This document shows, in pieces, positions 32,415-41,879 of a DNA stretch of 64,000 nt. The position numbers and the translations under genes are program-made. Source of the stretch: Ancylobacter vacuolatus (GTDB lineage: Bacteria > Pseudomonadota > Alphaproteobacteria > Rhizobiales > Xanthobacteraceae). Position 1 is the first letter of the stretch, and the number at the start of each line of letters is the position of its first letter. A model generated the notes under the pieces. The model ran no database searches, was not told the origin of the DNA, and saw only the letters and a program-made list of their open reading frames with translations. The DNA is taken from the NCBI RefSeq assembly GCF_030813595.1, contig NZ_JAUSUH010000010.1:158639-222638 (forward strand), in the 5' to 3' direction.

Positions 32415-32698
32415 GCGGGGTCTCCGTTTCCGGCGGCCGGAGCGGCGCGCCTGCGGCGGCGCGAGGAGTGCGGCGGCCGCGAGAGCAATTATCTTGCGCG
32501 CGAGCCTCGCGCAATCTTCCTTATGGAAAACTAATGGATAGAAGGCCTCTGCCTTGCGGTTGCCCAGGTCAGCCCCTACATTTTCGCATGGCTGCCGGGG
32601 CGGCCTTTGCAGCGCGCGCAGGCGCGGGCCCCAGCAGCGTCTCCACAGCCTGATCGTCCCGTCCGGCGAATCGTTCGCCGCAACACAGTGAGCCTGCC

Positions 32699-33679
32699 AT
32701 GTCGGCCCCCTCCGCCAGCCCGGCCAACCACGTCAAGGTCCTCATCATCGGCTCGGGCCCGGCCGGCTATACCGCCGCCGTCTATGCCGCGCGGGCCATG
32801 CTGGAGCCGGTGATGATCCAGGGCATCCAGCCCGGTGGGCAGCTGACCATCACCACCGATGTCGAGAACTATCCCGGCTTTGCCGATCCGATCCAGGGCC
32901 CGTGGCTGATGGAGCAGATGCAGGCGCAGGCGGAGAAGATGGGCACCCGCATCGTCAACGACCTGGTGACGCGGCTCGACCTCTCCCGCCGCCCCTTCCG
33001 CGCCGAAACCGATTCCGGCACCGTGTGGATCGCCGAAACGATCATCCTCGCCACCGGCGCCCAGGCGCGCTGGCTCGATCTCGAATCCGAGCAGGCCTAT
33101 CGCGGCCACGGCGTTTCCGCCTGCGCCACCTGCGACGGGTTTTTCTATCGCGGCAAGGAAGTCATGGTCATCGGCGGCGGCAACACCGCGGTCGAGGAAG
33201 CGCTGTTCCTCACCAATTTCGCCTCCAAGGTCACGGTCGTGCACCGGCGCGACAGCTTCCGCGCCGAGAAGATCCTGCAGGAGCGCCTGTTCGCCCATCC
33301 CAAGGTGGAGGTGGTGTGGAACGCCGCCCTGCATGAGGTGAAGGGCCAGCACGAGCCGCCCAAGGTGACGGGCGTGGTGCTGAAGGATGTCGCTACCGGC
33401 GCGCTTTCCGAGCGTCCGGCGGATGGCGTGTTCATCGCCATTGGCCATGCCCCGGCAACCGATCTTGTCCAGGGCCAGCTCACGCTGAAGCCCAGCGGCT
33501 ATGTCTGGACGGCGCCGCATTCCACCCAGACCTCGGTGGAAGGCGTGTTCGCCGCCGGCGACGTCGCCGACGATATTTTCCGCCAGGCGGTAACCGCCGC
33601 CGGGATGGGCTGCATGGCAGCGCTCGAAGTCGAGCGCTTCCTCGCGGTGCGCGAGCCGCTCGCGCAAGCCGCCGAATGA
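32699..33679 (+). CDS. trxB: Thioredoxin-disulfide reductase
   Basis: A FAD/NADPH flavoenzyme of 326 residues that reduces thioredoxin. The FAD loop is IIGSGPAGYTAAVYAARA, the redox pair is CATC (C142/C145), the NADPH loop is VIGGGNTAVEEAL and the C-terminal FAD motif is GVFAAGDVADDIFRQAVTAA. Its stop overlaps the ATG of the downstream LysR gene (ATGA), the arrangement known for trxB-lsrB in rhizobia. Confidence 0.96.
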   Translation: MSAPSASPANHVKVLIIGSGPAGYTAAVYAARAMLEPVMIQGIQPGGQLTITTDVENYPGFADPIQGPWLMEQMQAQAEKMGTRIVNDLVTRLDLSRRPFRAETDSGTVWIAETIILATGAQARWLDLESEQAYRGHGVSACATCDGFFYRGKEVMVIGGGNTAVEEALFLTNFASKVTVVHRRDSFRAEKILQERLFAHPKVEVVWNAALHEVKGQHEPPKVTGVVLKDVATGALSERPADGVFIAIGHAPATDLVQGQLTLKPSGYVWTAPHSTQTSVEGVFAAGDVADDIFRQAVTAAGMGCMAALEVERFLAVREPLAQAAE

Positions 33680-34626
33680 ACGAGGGCCCTCGCCGAATGG
33701 ACAACAAGGCCAATCGCGCTCGCGACATGGACTGGGACAAGCTCAAAGTGTTCCATGTCGCGGCGGAGGCGGGGTCCTTCACCCATGCGGGTGAGGCACT
33801 CGGCCTGTCGCAATCGGCGGTGAGCCGGCAGGTTTCGGCGCTGGAGCAGGAACTCAACATCCCGCTGTTCCACCGCCATGCACGCGGGCTGATCCTGACC
33901 GAGCAGGGCGACCTGCTCTACCGCACCGCGCATGAAGTGTTCATGAAGCTGGAGGCCGCGCGGGCCAAGCTGACGGATTCGCGCGAGAAGCCGAACGGTG
34001 AATTGCGCGTCACCACCACGATGGGCCTCGGCACCCATTGGCTGACGGCGCGGATCGGCGAATTTCTCGAACTCTATCCCGACATCCGCATCACCCTCAT
34101 CCTCACCGATGACGAGCTCGACCTCGCCATGCGCGAGGCCGACGTCGCCATCCGCCTGCGCCAGCCGGTGCAGCCGGACCTTATCCAGCGCAAGCTGTTC
34201 ACCGTGCATTTCCACGCCTTCGCCTCGGCGGAATATCTCAAGCGCAACGGCCATCCGCGCACGCTCGACGAGCTCGACAAGGACAAGCACCGCATCATCC
34301 TGCTCGGCGGGCCCATTCCTTCCTATTTCCAGGGGCTGAACTGGCTGGAGCGCGCCGGGCTGGAGGACGACCAGGAAGGCCGCGTGCCTTCGCTCTCGGT
34401 CAATAACGTGCTCGGGCTGAAGCGGGCGGTGGAGCGCGGCGTCGGCATCGGCATCGTGCCGGACTATCTCTTGGAGGATTCCGCCACGCTGGTGCAGCTC
34501 TTCCCCGAGCGCACCACGCCGACGCTGGAGGCCTATTTCGTCTACCCCCAGGAAATGCGCTCGGTGGCGCGCATCCAGGTGTTCCGCGACTTCCTCGTCG
34601 CCAAGGCCCAGCGCTGGAGCTTCTGA
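33676..34626 (+). CDS. lsrB: LysR-family regulator, LsrB/VtlR type
   Basis: A 316-residue LysR regulator. The core start MDWDKLKVFHVAAEAGSFTH, helix-turn-helix GEALGLSQSAVSRQVSALEQ and LFHRHARGLILTEQG are those of LsrB (Sinorhizobium) / VtlR (Brucella, Agrobacterium), which control redox balance, surface polysaccharide and AbcR small RNAs. The neighbouring trxB supports this. I took the ATG at 33676 overlapping the trxB stop; ATGs at 33697 and 33727 are alternatives. A probable AbcR-like RNA lies 0.7 kb downstream. Confidence 0.88.
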   Translation: MNEGPRRMDNKANRARDMDWDKLKVFHVAAEAGSFTHAGEALGLSQSAVSRQVSALEQELNIPLFHRHARGLILTEQGDLLYRTAHEVFMKLEAARAKLTDSREKPNGELRVTTTMGLGTHWLTARIGEFLELYPDIRITLILTDDELDLAMREADVAIRLRQPVQPDLIQRKLFTVHFHAFASAEYLKRNGHPRTLDELDKDKHRIILLGGPIPSYFQGLNWLERAGLEDDQEGRVPSLSVNNVLGLKRAVERGVGIGIVPDYLLEDSATLVQLFPERTTPTLEAYFVYPQEMRSVARIQVFRDFLVAKAQRWSF

Positions 34627-34632
34627 GCGCGC

Positions 34633-35151
34633 TCAGCGGGGCGGCAGTTGCTCGGCCACCTCGCGGGCGACATAGGCGCCGGCGTGGCGCCAGCCCTCGT
34701 CATTGTCGCCACGAAAGCTGAGCAGCCGCTCGAACACGAGCTTGCCGTTCGCGGCATCGAGCACCGCCACCCGCATCGAGAGCACGAGCGTGCTCATCTT
34801 GTGCACGCTCCCCACCAGCAGAAAGCGCGCGCCTTCCTGCCGTGCCCGCTGGCGCAGCTTCTCGACCCCTTCCGCATCCAGCCGGCAGGCGCCCTCGCAG
34901 GGAAGAGCCAGGCTGCCGAGGCTCTCCGCGCGGCCAATATCGGCCCGCACGTCCCGGGTGAGCGAAAGGCGCCGCGCCTCGTGGTCGCTGCGCTGGTCGC
35001 GCGCCTCGCCGGACGAATCGGTGAAGCCGATATCGGCGACCGCGACCCGCGCGGGCTCCGCCGCGCGCGCGGCTCCGGCGGGCGCCAGCGCCAGCAGCAC
35101 GGCACTGAGCGCCGGAAAAGGACGAAGAGCGAGGGCGCGAACGGTCGGCAT
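34633..35151 (-). CDS. DUF2380-like secreted protein
   Basis: A 172-residue exported protein with a signal peptide (cleavage near ARA-AE). The mature part begins RVAVADIGFTDSSGE and contains GARFLLVGSVHKMSTLVLSM and VLDAANGKLVFERLLSFRG, a fold used in small periplasmic proteins that resemble TolB-N-like or DUF2380 domains. Function is unknown. It converges on lsrB with six bases between stops. Confidence 0.65.
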   Translation of the reverse strand: MPTVRALALRPFPALSAVLLALAPAGAARAAEPARVAVADIGFTDSSGEARDQRSDHEARRLSLTRDVRADIGRAESLGSLALPCEGACRLDAEGVEKLRQRARQEGARFLLVGSVHKMSTLVLSMRVAVLDAANGKLVFERLLSFRGDNDEGWRHAGAYVAREVAEQLPPR

Positions 35152-35290
35152 GGCGTTCCTCCTGCGGGGCCACTGTCTGGCAGCTTTTCAGTAATGACAC
35201 GCCTTTCCGGCGGGTTCAGCAAGGGCCAAGGTGAGTCGGAGGTAGCGGGCCGCCCAATTTGCGGGCATGACAGCCTTGCGAAAGGCACGA

Positions 35291-35331
35291 TGCAATTACG
35301 CATGCCTGCCATGCAGGCATAATTTATTGCA
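35291..35331. promoter_or_regulatory. Imperfect 41-bp dyad, possible LysR (LsrB) operator
   Basis: TGCAAT...ATGCCTGC at the left mirrors GCAGGCAT...ATTGCA at the right, centred near 35311 and overlapping the -35 region of the putative small RNA promoter. An extended dyad just upstream of a -35 box is the usual position of a LysR activator site. The nearby lsrB gene is the obvious candidate regulator (inference). Confidence 0.5.
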
Positions 35332-35355
35332 GAGTGCCCGGTCTTTGACCATATC
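35327..35355 (+). promoter_or_regulatory. Sigma-70-type promoter of the putative small RNA
   Basis: TTGCAG at 35327-35332 and CATATC at 35350-35355 are separated by 17 bases. Transcription would begin near 35362 and end at the strong terminator near 35463, giving an RNA of about 100 bases. Confidence 0.55.
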
Positions 35356-35361
35356 TAGCGC

Positions 35362-35463
35362 AGACACCGAGGCGCCTCGCGTTTCGGCTGTTCCCCTCTG
35401 GAAGGTTCGCTGCTTCGGCAGCGAAAACTTAAGGCCGGGCCCTTTTGGGACCCGGCCTTTTTT
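35362..35463 (+). ncRNA. Probable AbcR-like (alpha-r15 type) trans-acting small RNA
   Basis: The region has no ORF but has a promoter, an 8-bp stem capped by a UUCG loop (35406-35425) and a strong terminator (35431-35463). Between the first palindrome CGAGGCGCCTCG (35368-35379) and the UUCG stem lies an apparently single-stranded CUGUUCCCCUCUGG (35388-35401), complementary to Shine-Dalgarno sequences, as in AbcR RNAs that repress ABC-transporter mRNAs. In rhizobia the abcR genes lie beside lsrB, as here. The family call rests on architecture and position, not on an alignment. Confidence 0.6.
35431..35463 (+). terminator. Strong intrinsic terminator of the putative small RNA
   Basis: AAGGCCGGGCCC, loop TTTT, GGGACCCGGCC and a run of seven T. 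It points rightward, and no protein gene precedes it on this strand within 800 bases, which is the main evidence for a small RNA here. Confidence 0.9.
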
Positions 35464-35493
35464 CTGTGCCGTGGAGGTGGCAGGCCGCCCTCT

Positions 35494-36492
35494 TCACATA
35501 AACAGCTTCTCCCCCGAGAGCCCCTTGTAGAGGCCGGCGACCTCCTCGCCATAGCCGTTATAGATCAGCGTCGGCCGCCGCTCGCCGGTGCCGATATCGC
35601 GCTCGCTGGCCTGGCTCCAGCGGGCATGCGGCACCTCTGGGTTCACATTGGCCCAGAAGCCGTATTCGCGGCCCTGCACCTGCTCCCACAGCCCGACCGG
35701 CCGCTCCGCCACGAAGGAGATGCGGACAATCGACTTCACCGACTTGAAGCCGTACTTCCACGGCACGGCGAGGCGCAGTGGCGCGCCGAACTGGTTGGGC
35801 GCCGGCTTGCCATAGATGCCGGTGACGAGGAAGGCGAGGTCGTTATTGGCCTCCGCCATGCTCAGCCCGTCGATATAGGGCCAGGGATAGATGAAGCGGC
35901 GCTGGCCGAGCGCCACTTCCGGGTTCATGAACGTTTCGAAGCGTACATATTTGGCGCCGGAGAGCGGCTTGGCATAGGCGACAAGATCCTTCACCGGGAA
36001 GCCGGTCCACGGCACCGTCATCGACCAGGCCTCGACGCAGCGGTGACGGTAGATGCGCTCTTCCAGCGCCATGGCGCGGATGAGATCGTCGATGCCGACC
36101 TCGCGCGGTTGCTCGACCAGCCCGTCGATCTTCACCGTCCAGGGCCGGCGCGGCATGCGGGCAGCAACATCGGCGATCTGGTAGCCGGAACGCTCGGAGC
36201 CGAATTCATAGAAATTATTGTAGTTGCCGGAAATTTCCTCCGGGGTGATCGGCCGGTCGCCCGCCGTGAAGGCGGGGTTCTTCTTCGCGGGATAGAGATC
36301 CCTGGTCGGATCGTTGGCCGGGTCACCCACCGCCGGAGCGGCATCGGCGAAGGGGGAGAGCGCGGCGGACAAACCTGCGACGCCCAGCAGGCCCACCCCG
36401 GCGCCGAGCAGATTCCGGCGGGAAAGATAGGTGGCTTCGGGCGTAACCGCGCTCTCTGGCAGCTCCCAGGACCGGCGACGGCGTATCGGCAT
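35494..36492 (-). CDS. msrP: Protein-methionine-sulfoxide reductase catalytic subunit MsrP
   Basis: A periplasmic molybdopterin enzyme of 332 residues (YedY family) that repairs oxidised methionines. It has a twin-arginine signal (SRRNLLGAGVGLLG), the molybdenum-ligand cysteine in RHRCVEAWSM (near residue 150) and the substrate-domain motifs VPWTGFPVKDLV, WPYIDGLSMAEA and PWKYGFKSVKSI. The haem-containing membrane partner MsrQ, usually the next gene, is not seen in this window. Confidence 0.94.
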   Translation of the reverse strand: MPIRRRRSWELPESAVTPEATYLSRRNLLGAGVGLLGVAGLSAALSPFADAAPAVGDPANDPTRDLYPAKKNPAFTAGDRPITPEEISGNYNNFYEFGSERSGYQIADVAARMPRRPWTVKIDGLVEQPREVGIDDLIRAMALEERIYRHRCVEAWSMTVPWTGFPVKDLVAYAKPLSGAKYVRFETFMNPEVALGQRRFIYPWPYIDGLSMAEANNDLAFLVTGIYGKPAPNQFGAPLRLAVPWKYGFKSVKSIVRISFVAERPVGLWEQVQGREYGFWANVNPEVPHARWSQASERDIGTGERRPTLIYNGYGEEVAGLYKGLSGEKLFM

Positions 36493-36579
36493 GGCGGACT
36501 CCTCTTGAATGACGAGGAGAGTACGCCCGGACGGGGCCGTTTATTTCACCCGCCGTTTCAACTTCTCGTGCAAAAGCAG

Positions 36580-36608
36580 AAAGCCCGGCGGGGGTGCCGC
36601 CGGGCTTT
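36580..36608. terminator. Intrinsic terminator downstream of the DUF992 gene
   Basis: AAAGCCCGGCGG (36580-36591) and CCGCCGGGCTTT (36597-36608) form a perfect twelve-base-pair stem. In the leftward direction it is followed by a T-rich stretch (CTGCTTTTG) and lies 35 bases after the DUF992 stop codon. Confidence 0.75.
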
Positions 36609-36642
36609 CGCTACGATCATGGGCGCAAAGGCGCCCGTCAGT

Positions 36643-37134
36643 TCACTTGGAGACGAGGTGCAGATCGCCCACGCCGAGGGCGACATTCACGCCCGTCTGG
36701 CCTTCGACGCTGAGCGGCTGCAGGGCGATGGTCTTGTTGGAACCGCCGACCAGCACATTGCCGGCCACGCCGACGCCGAGCGCGACGCTGCCGGACACGC
36801 CGACATAGGTGCCGTCGAGATCGGACGAGCGCACGCCCTTGGAGGGGGCCAGCACGGTCCACAGCAGGATGTTGCGGCCGGTCACGCCGAGATCGAGGCC
36901 CCAGCGGCGGATCGAGCCCTCATAGCCGAACTTCTTGCCGCGGGCCGTGGTGAAGGTGCAGTCGAGCGTGCGCTTGGAACCGATGATGAAGCTCACCGAC
37001 TTCGAGCCGGCGCAGGCGAGCGAGCCGACTTCGACCCGCTTGGTCTGGGCCGAAGCGGGCGCGGCGGCGAGGGTGGCGGCGCCAGCGACAAGCGCAGAGG
37101 CGAGCAGCCCGCGCGACAGAACAGTACGGAACAT
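36643..37134 (-). CDS. DUF992 secreted protein
   Basis: A 163-residue exported protein: signal peptide with cleavage near ASA-QT, then VEVGSLACAGSKSVSFIIGS, the start of the DUF992 family, and a repeated glycine-rich ending (GVSGSVALGVGVAGNVLVGG). The family is alphaproteobacterial, predicted periplasmic or outer-membrane associated, of unknown function. The gene stands alone between msrP and the aminotransferase gene. Confidence 0.85.
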   Translation of the reverse strand: MFRTVLSRGLLASALVAGAATLAAAPASAQTKRVEVGSLACAGSKSVSFIIGSKRTLDCTFTTARGKKFGYEGSIRRWGLDLGVTGRNILLWTVLAPSKGVRSSDLDGTYVGVSGSVALGVGVAGNVLVGGSNKTIALQPLSVEGQTGVNVALGVGDLHLVSK

Positions 37135-37242
37135 TCAGATCTCCTGATGACGACGCACGACCGGCTCACGGGAACCGGCGCCCCCGCCCTATGGCGCTTG
37201 CCGACCGGGGCGCGTCTCCCGGCCGGTCAATATCATTCTACC

Positions 37243-38481
<1,239 letters not shown>

Positions 38482-38590
38482 CTAGTCGAGCCCTTGCGCC
38501 CCGGCAAGCGATTCCCTACCTGCGGGCGGCACGAGGGCCATGTTTTCCTGACGCGGCCGCGATCCAGACCGTTCTGCCGGAGTTTGCTGC

Positions 38591-39232
38591 ATGCTCAAGA
38601 TCTATGCCATGCAGAGTTCCGGCAATTCCTACAAGGTACGGCTGCTGCTCGCCCGGCTCGGCCTGCCCTTCCAGCTCATTGATGTCGACCTGCTGCGCGG
38701 GGAGAACCGCACCCCGGATTTCCTGATGAAGAACCCGGAAGGCCGGGTGCCGCTGCTGGAGCTGCCGGGCGGGCGCTATCTCCCCGAGTCCAACGCCATC
38801 CTGTTCTACCTCGCCGACGGCACGCCCCTGTTGCCCAACGACCCGCTGGGGCGGGCGGAGACGCTGCGCTGGATGTTCTTCGAGCAGCACAGCGTCGATT
38901 CCTCGATCGGGCTGGCGCGGTTCTGGCTCAAGCTGGTGCGCGGCGGGCGCGATCTGCGCACCCACGACATCGACCGCTGGATGGAGGAAGGCTATGCCGC
39001 GCTCGGCGTGATGGAGCGCCATCTGGCGCGCCGCCCGTTCATCGTCGACGGCACGCTGAGCATCGCTGACCTCGCCCTTTATGCCCACACCCATGTGGCG
39101 CAGGAAGGCGACTTCGATCTCGCCACTTTCCCGCACGTGCGGGCCTGGCTGGCGCGGGTGGCGGCGCAGCCGGGCCATGTCGCTATGGACTGGCGCCCCG
39201 AGTACGCCGCGCCTCGGGCCGACAGCGCGTAA
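38591..39232 (+). CDS. Glutathione S-transferase family protein
   Basis: A 213-residue protein with the thioredoxin-like N-terminal domain (KIYAMQSSGNSYKVRLLLAR, NPEGRVPLLEL, PESNAILFYLADG) and helical C-terminal domain (GTLSIADLALYAHTHVAQEG). The SGNSYKVRL segment places the catalytic serine/tyrosine region of bacterial beta/nu-like GSTs. The substrate is unknown. Confidence 0.9.
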   Translation: MLKIYAMQSSGNSYKVRLLLARLGLPFQLIDVDLLRGENRTPDFLMKNPEGRVPLLELPGGRYLPESNAILFYLADGTPLLPNDPLGRAETLRWMFFEQHSVDSSIGLARFWLKLVRGGRDLRTHDIDRWMEEGYAALGVMERHLARRPFIVDGTLSIADLALYAHTHVAQEGDFDLATFPHVRAWLARVAAQPGHVAMDWRPEYAAPRADSA

Positions 39233-39242
39233 CCTAAGGGAA

Positions 39243-39277
39243 TTAACGCGCATTAACCCGGGTTAACGGCCCTTAAC
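39243..39277. promoter_or_regulatory. Four TTAAC boxes at exact 10-bp spacing
   Basis: TTAAC occurs at 39243, 39253, 39263 and 39273, four times with a 10-base period, so all lie on one face of the helix. The middle pair forms the palindrome GTTAACCCGGGTTAAC-like core. Single TTAA pairs recall the CtrA site (TTAA-N7-TTAA), but here the spacer is six, not seven. The array lies in the promoter region of the small membrane protein gene at 39407. Confidence 0.6.
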
Positions 39278-39406
39278 CCGTTGCCGCGAAATGGCCTCGA
39301 AATGGCACCGGGTTGCGCAAAGTGGCGTCCACGCGGAGCCGCCTTCCCCTCCCAAGTTACCGTCATCTAAGGGGCATCAGCCCGGACGGACCGAAGGGGT
39401 TTCGCC

Positions 39407-39763
39407 ATGCCGGACAAGACCATGCCGAACCAGACATTTGCCGCCGCGCCCCGCGCCGGCGATGTTCTTGCCACCCGCCACACCGCTGGCCGGCGTCTGC
39501 GCCGCGCCGCGATGGAGGCGGGCGTCGTGCTGTCGCTGACCTTTGCCATCGTCGCGGTGCTGTGCCTGTTCGGCCTGCAGCGCGCCTCCGCCTTCGAGGT
39601 GGTCCACGCCGCCTCGGAGGAGCGCCTCGCCATCGGCGCCGTGCTGCTGGCGACGTTTGTCGGCCTGTGCGGCCTCACCACCTTCATGCTGCGCAACACC
39701 TTGCAGACATCAGACGCGCTGAGCGCCAGTGAACCGCGCGGCAGCCGCCGGCGCCGGGGCTGA
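39407..39763 (+). CDS. Two-span membrane protein of unknown function
   Basis: A 118-residue protein with a polar, basic N-terminus, two hydrophobic helices (GVVLSLTFAIVAVLCLFGL and IGAVLLATFVGLCGLTTFML) and a short basic tail ending RGSRRRRG. I do not recognise the family. Its promoter region contains the phased TTAAC array, which suggests specific regulation, possibly cell-cycle linked. Confidence 0.55.
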   Translation: MPDKTMPNQTFAAAPRAGDVLATRHTAGRRLRRAAMEAGVVLSLTFAIVAVLCLFGLQRASAFEVVHAASEERLAIGAVLLATFVGLCGLTTFMLRNTLQTSDALSASEPRGSRRRRG

Positions 39764-39921
39764 ACGCCCCGGGTGTTACCGGTGCGGCAGCGCTTTTGCC
39801 GCAAGGCCGCCAGCGCCTGACGGCGGCCTTTCCCTAACGGTATCGTGCGTGCGGCGGCGGTTGGCCGGCCGCGCCGGGTGTTCTAACCATACGGCTCGCA
39901 ACCGAACCCCGGAGCGCCGCC

Positions 39922-41130
39922 GTGAGCCGCCACCCTTCTGCCCTGCCCCGCCCCAACACACGCCGCGCCGCACGCGCTGCGGCCTGCGTGATGGCTTTTC
40001 TGCTCGCGGCGAGCAGCGCCCCCGCTGCCGCGCAGTCGGCGACCGGCGAGCCGGTCCAGGCCCCCTCCTCCATCGGCCCGCTCGCCGTCGAGACCGTCGC
40101 CAGCGGGCTGCACAGCCCCTGGGGCCTCGCCTTTCTGCCCGATGGCCGCATGCTCGTGACCGAGCGGCCCGGCCAGTTGCGGATCGTCAGCCGGAGCGGC
40201 ACCGTCTCGGCGCCGGTCGCCGGCGTGCCCCCCGTGCTGGCGCGCGGACAGGGCGGGCTGCTCGATGTCGCGCTGGCGCCTGACTTTGCCGATAGCCGGC
40301 TTGTCTTTCTCACCTATGCCGAACCGCGCGAAGGCGCCGCCGGCACCTCGGTGGCGCGGGGCCGGCTGGTGGAGCAGAACGGCGATGCCCGCCTGGACAA
40401 TGTCGAGGTGATCTTCCGACAGTCGCCGGCGGCCGGCGGCGGCAATCATTTCGGCTCGCGGCTCGTCTTCGCCCGCGACGGCACGCTGTTCGTCACGCTG
40501 GGCGACCGCGCCTCGCTGCGCGACCAGGCGCAGAACCTCACCAACCATATCGGCAAGGTGGTCCGCATCGCCCCGGATGGCACTGTGCCCGGGAACAATC
40601 CCTTCCGTGAGCGCAACGGCGCCCGGCCGGAAATCTGGAGCTATGGCCACCGCAATGTGCAGGGCGCAGCGCTTGACCCCTCTACCGGGCTGCTGTGGAC
40701 CATCGAACACGGGGCCCGCGGCGGCGACGAGCTGAACCGCCCGGAAGCCGGCAAGAATTATGGCTGGCCGGTCATCACCTATGGCCGCGACTATTCCGGC
40801 GCCAAGATCGGCGAAGGCACGCAAAAGGCCGGCATGGAACAGCCAGTGAAGTACTGGGACCCTTCCTTCGCACCCTCGGGCCTCGCCTTCTACACCGGCA
40901 CGCTGATGCCGCAGTGGAAGGGTGACCTCTTTACCGGCGGCCTCGCCGGTGCGCGGCTGGTGCGCCTGAAGCTGGACCCAGCGCGCCAAAGCGTCGTCGA
41001 GGAGGAAATCCTCCTCGACGATCTCGGCGAGCGTATACGCGACGTGCGCCAGGGCCCGGACGGGGCGCTGTGGCTGCTCACCGACGACCCCTCGAATGGG
41101 CGCCTGCTGCGCCTCGCGCCGGCGGACTGA
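39922..41130 (+). CDS. PQQ-dependent soluble aldose sugar dehydrogenase (YliI-like)
   Basis: A 402-residue exported beta-propeller. The signal peptide ends near [74 protein letters not shown] and [12 protein letters not shown] are the blades and active-site loops of soluble aldose dehydrogenases that use PQQ to oxidise sugars in the periplasm. The start is GTG at 39922. No PQQ biosynthesis gene is in the window. Confidence 0.9.
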   Translation: MSRHPSALPRPNTRRAARAAACVMAFLLAASSAPAAAQSATGEPVQAPSSIGPLAVETVASGLHSPWGLAFLPDGRMLVTERPGQLRIVSRSGTVSAPVAGVPPVLARGQGGLLDVALAPDFADSRLVFLTYAEPREGAAGTSVARGRLVEQNGDARLDNVEVIFRQSPAAGGGNHFGSRLVFARDGTLFVTLGDRASLRDQAQNLTNHIGKVVRIAPDGTVPGNNPFRERNGARPEIWSYGHRNVQGAALDPSTGLLWTIEHGARGGDELNRPEAGKNYGWPVITYGRDYSGAKIGEGTQKAGMEQPVKYWDPSFAPSGLAFYTGTLMPQWKGDLFTGGLAGARLVRLKLDPARQSVVEEEILLDDLGERIRDVRQGPDGALWLLTDDPSNGRLLRLAPAD

Positions 41131-41133
41131 CGG

Positions 41134-41490
41134 TTATGACCATTTCTGGAAGATGAAGAACGCCCCGAGCGCGATGAAGGCAAAGCCGATCAGGTGGTTC
41201 CAGTGGAAAGGCTCCTTCAGCCACAGCACCGAGAAGCCGGCGAACACCACAAGCGTGATGACCTCCTGCATGGTCTTCAGTTCCACCGTCGAATAGGTGG
41301 CGGAGCCGTAGCGGTTGGCCGGCACGGCGAGGCAGTACTCGAAGAAGGCGATGCCCCAGCTCACCAGAATGGCGAGCAAGAGTGGGCTCGATTTGTGCTT
41401 GAGGTGCCCGTACCAGGCGAAGGTCATGAAGATGTTGGAGGCGACGAGAAGCAGGATCGGCGTCAACGCCGGGGGGATGAAGCCGAACAT
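41134..41490 (-). CDS. DMT-superfamily DUF486 membrane protein
   Basis: A 118-residue protein with four hydrophobic helices; SNIFMTFAWYGHLKHKSSPL, WGIAFFEYCLAVPANRYG and TMQEVITLVVFAGFSVLWLKE are DUF486 signatures, a small drug/metabolite-transporter-like family. Function is unknown. ATG 41490 gives the usual start; ATG 41502 is in frame four codons earlier. Confidence 0.87.
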   Translation of the reverse strand: MFGFIPPALTPILLLVASNIFMTFAWYGHLKHKSSPLLLAILVSWGIAFFEYCLAVPANRYGSATYSTVELKTMQEVITLVVFAGFSVLWLKEPFHWNHLIGFAFIALGAFFIFQKWS

Positions 41491-41528
41491 GCGCGGTTCC
41501 ATGGATGGAGTGCGAGAAAGCCCCTCGT

Positions 41529-41795
41529 TCAGCCGTAGCGCAGCTTGAGCGAGAGGATGCCGACCAGCAGGACGAGGGTCACGGCATTGGCCATGATGAC
41601 CGGAATCGAGCCGATCAGCACGCCATAAACCAGCCAGAGCGCCACGCCGGCGGCAAATGCCAGATAGGCGATGAGCGAGAGGTCGCGGGTCTCGCGGGTG
41701 CGCAGGATCTTCAGCGCCTGCGGCAGCCAGCACAGCGTGGTGAGCAGCGCCGCGACGCCGCCGATCAGTTCGGTGGAAAGGGAGGAGCCGACCAT
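41529..41795 (-). CDS. SemiSWEET (PQ-loop) sugar transporter
   Basis: An 88-residue protein with three transmembrane helices. LTTLCWLPQALKILRTRETR contains the conserved PQ motif, and WLVYGVLIGSIPVIMANAVT closes the triple-helix bundle. SemiSWEETs work as dimers in the inner membrane and move sugars down a gradient. It precedes the DUF486 gene on the same strand. Confidence 0.88.
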   Translation of the reverse strand: MVGSSLSTELIGGVAALLTTLCWLPQALKILRTRETRDLSLIAYLAFAAGVALWLVYGVLIGSIPVIMANAVTLVLLVGILSLKLRYG

Positions 41796-41879
41796 GCCAT
41801 TCGCCTCGCGCGGCGTGTTGCCGCCGGGCGGCGGTTCCCACGCCGGCCGGTTCCTGTCAATCGGCTGGCGTCGAGGCTG

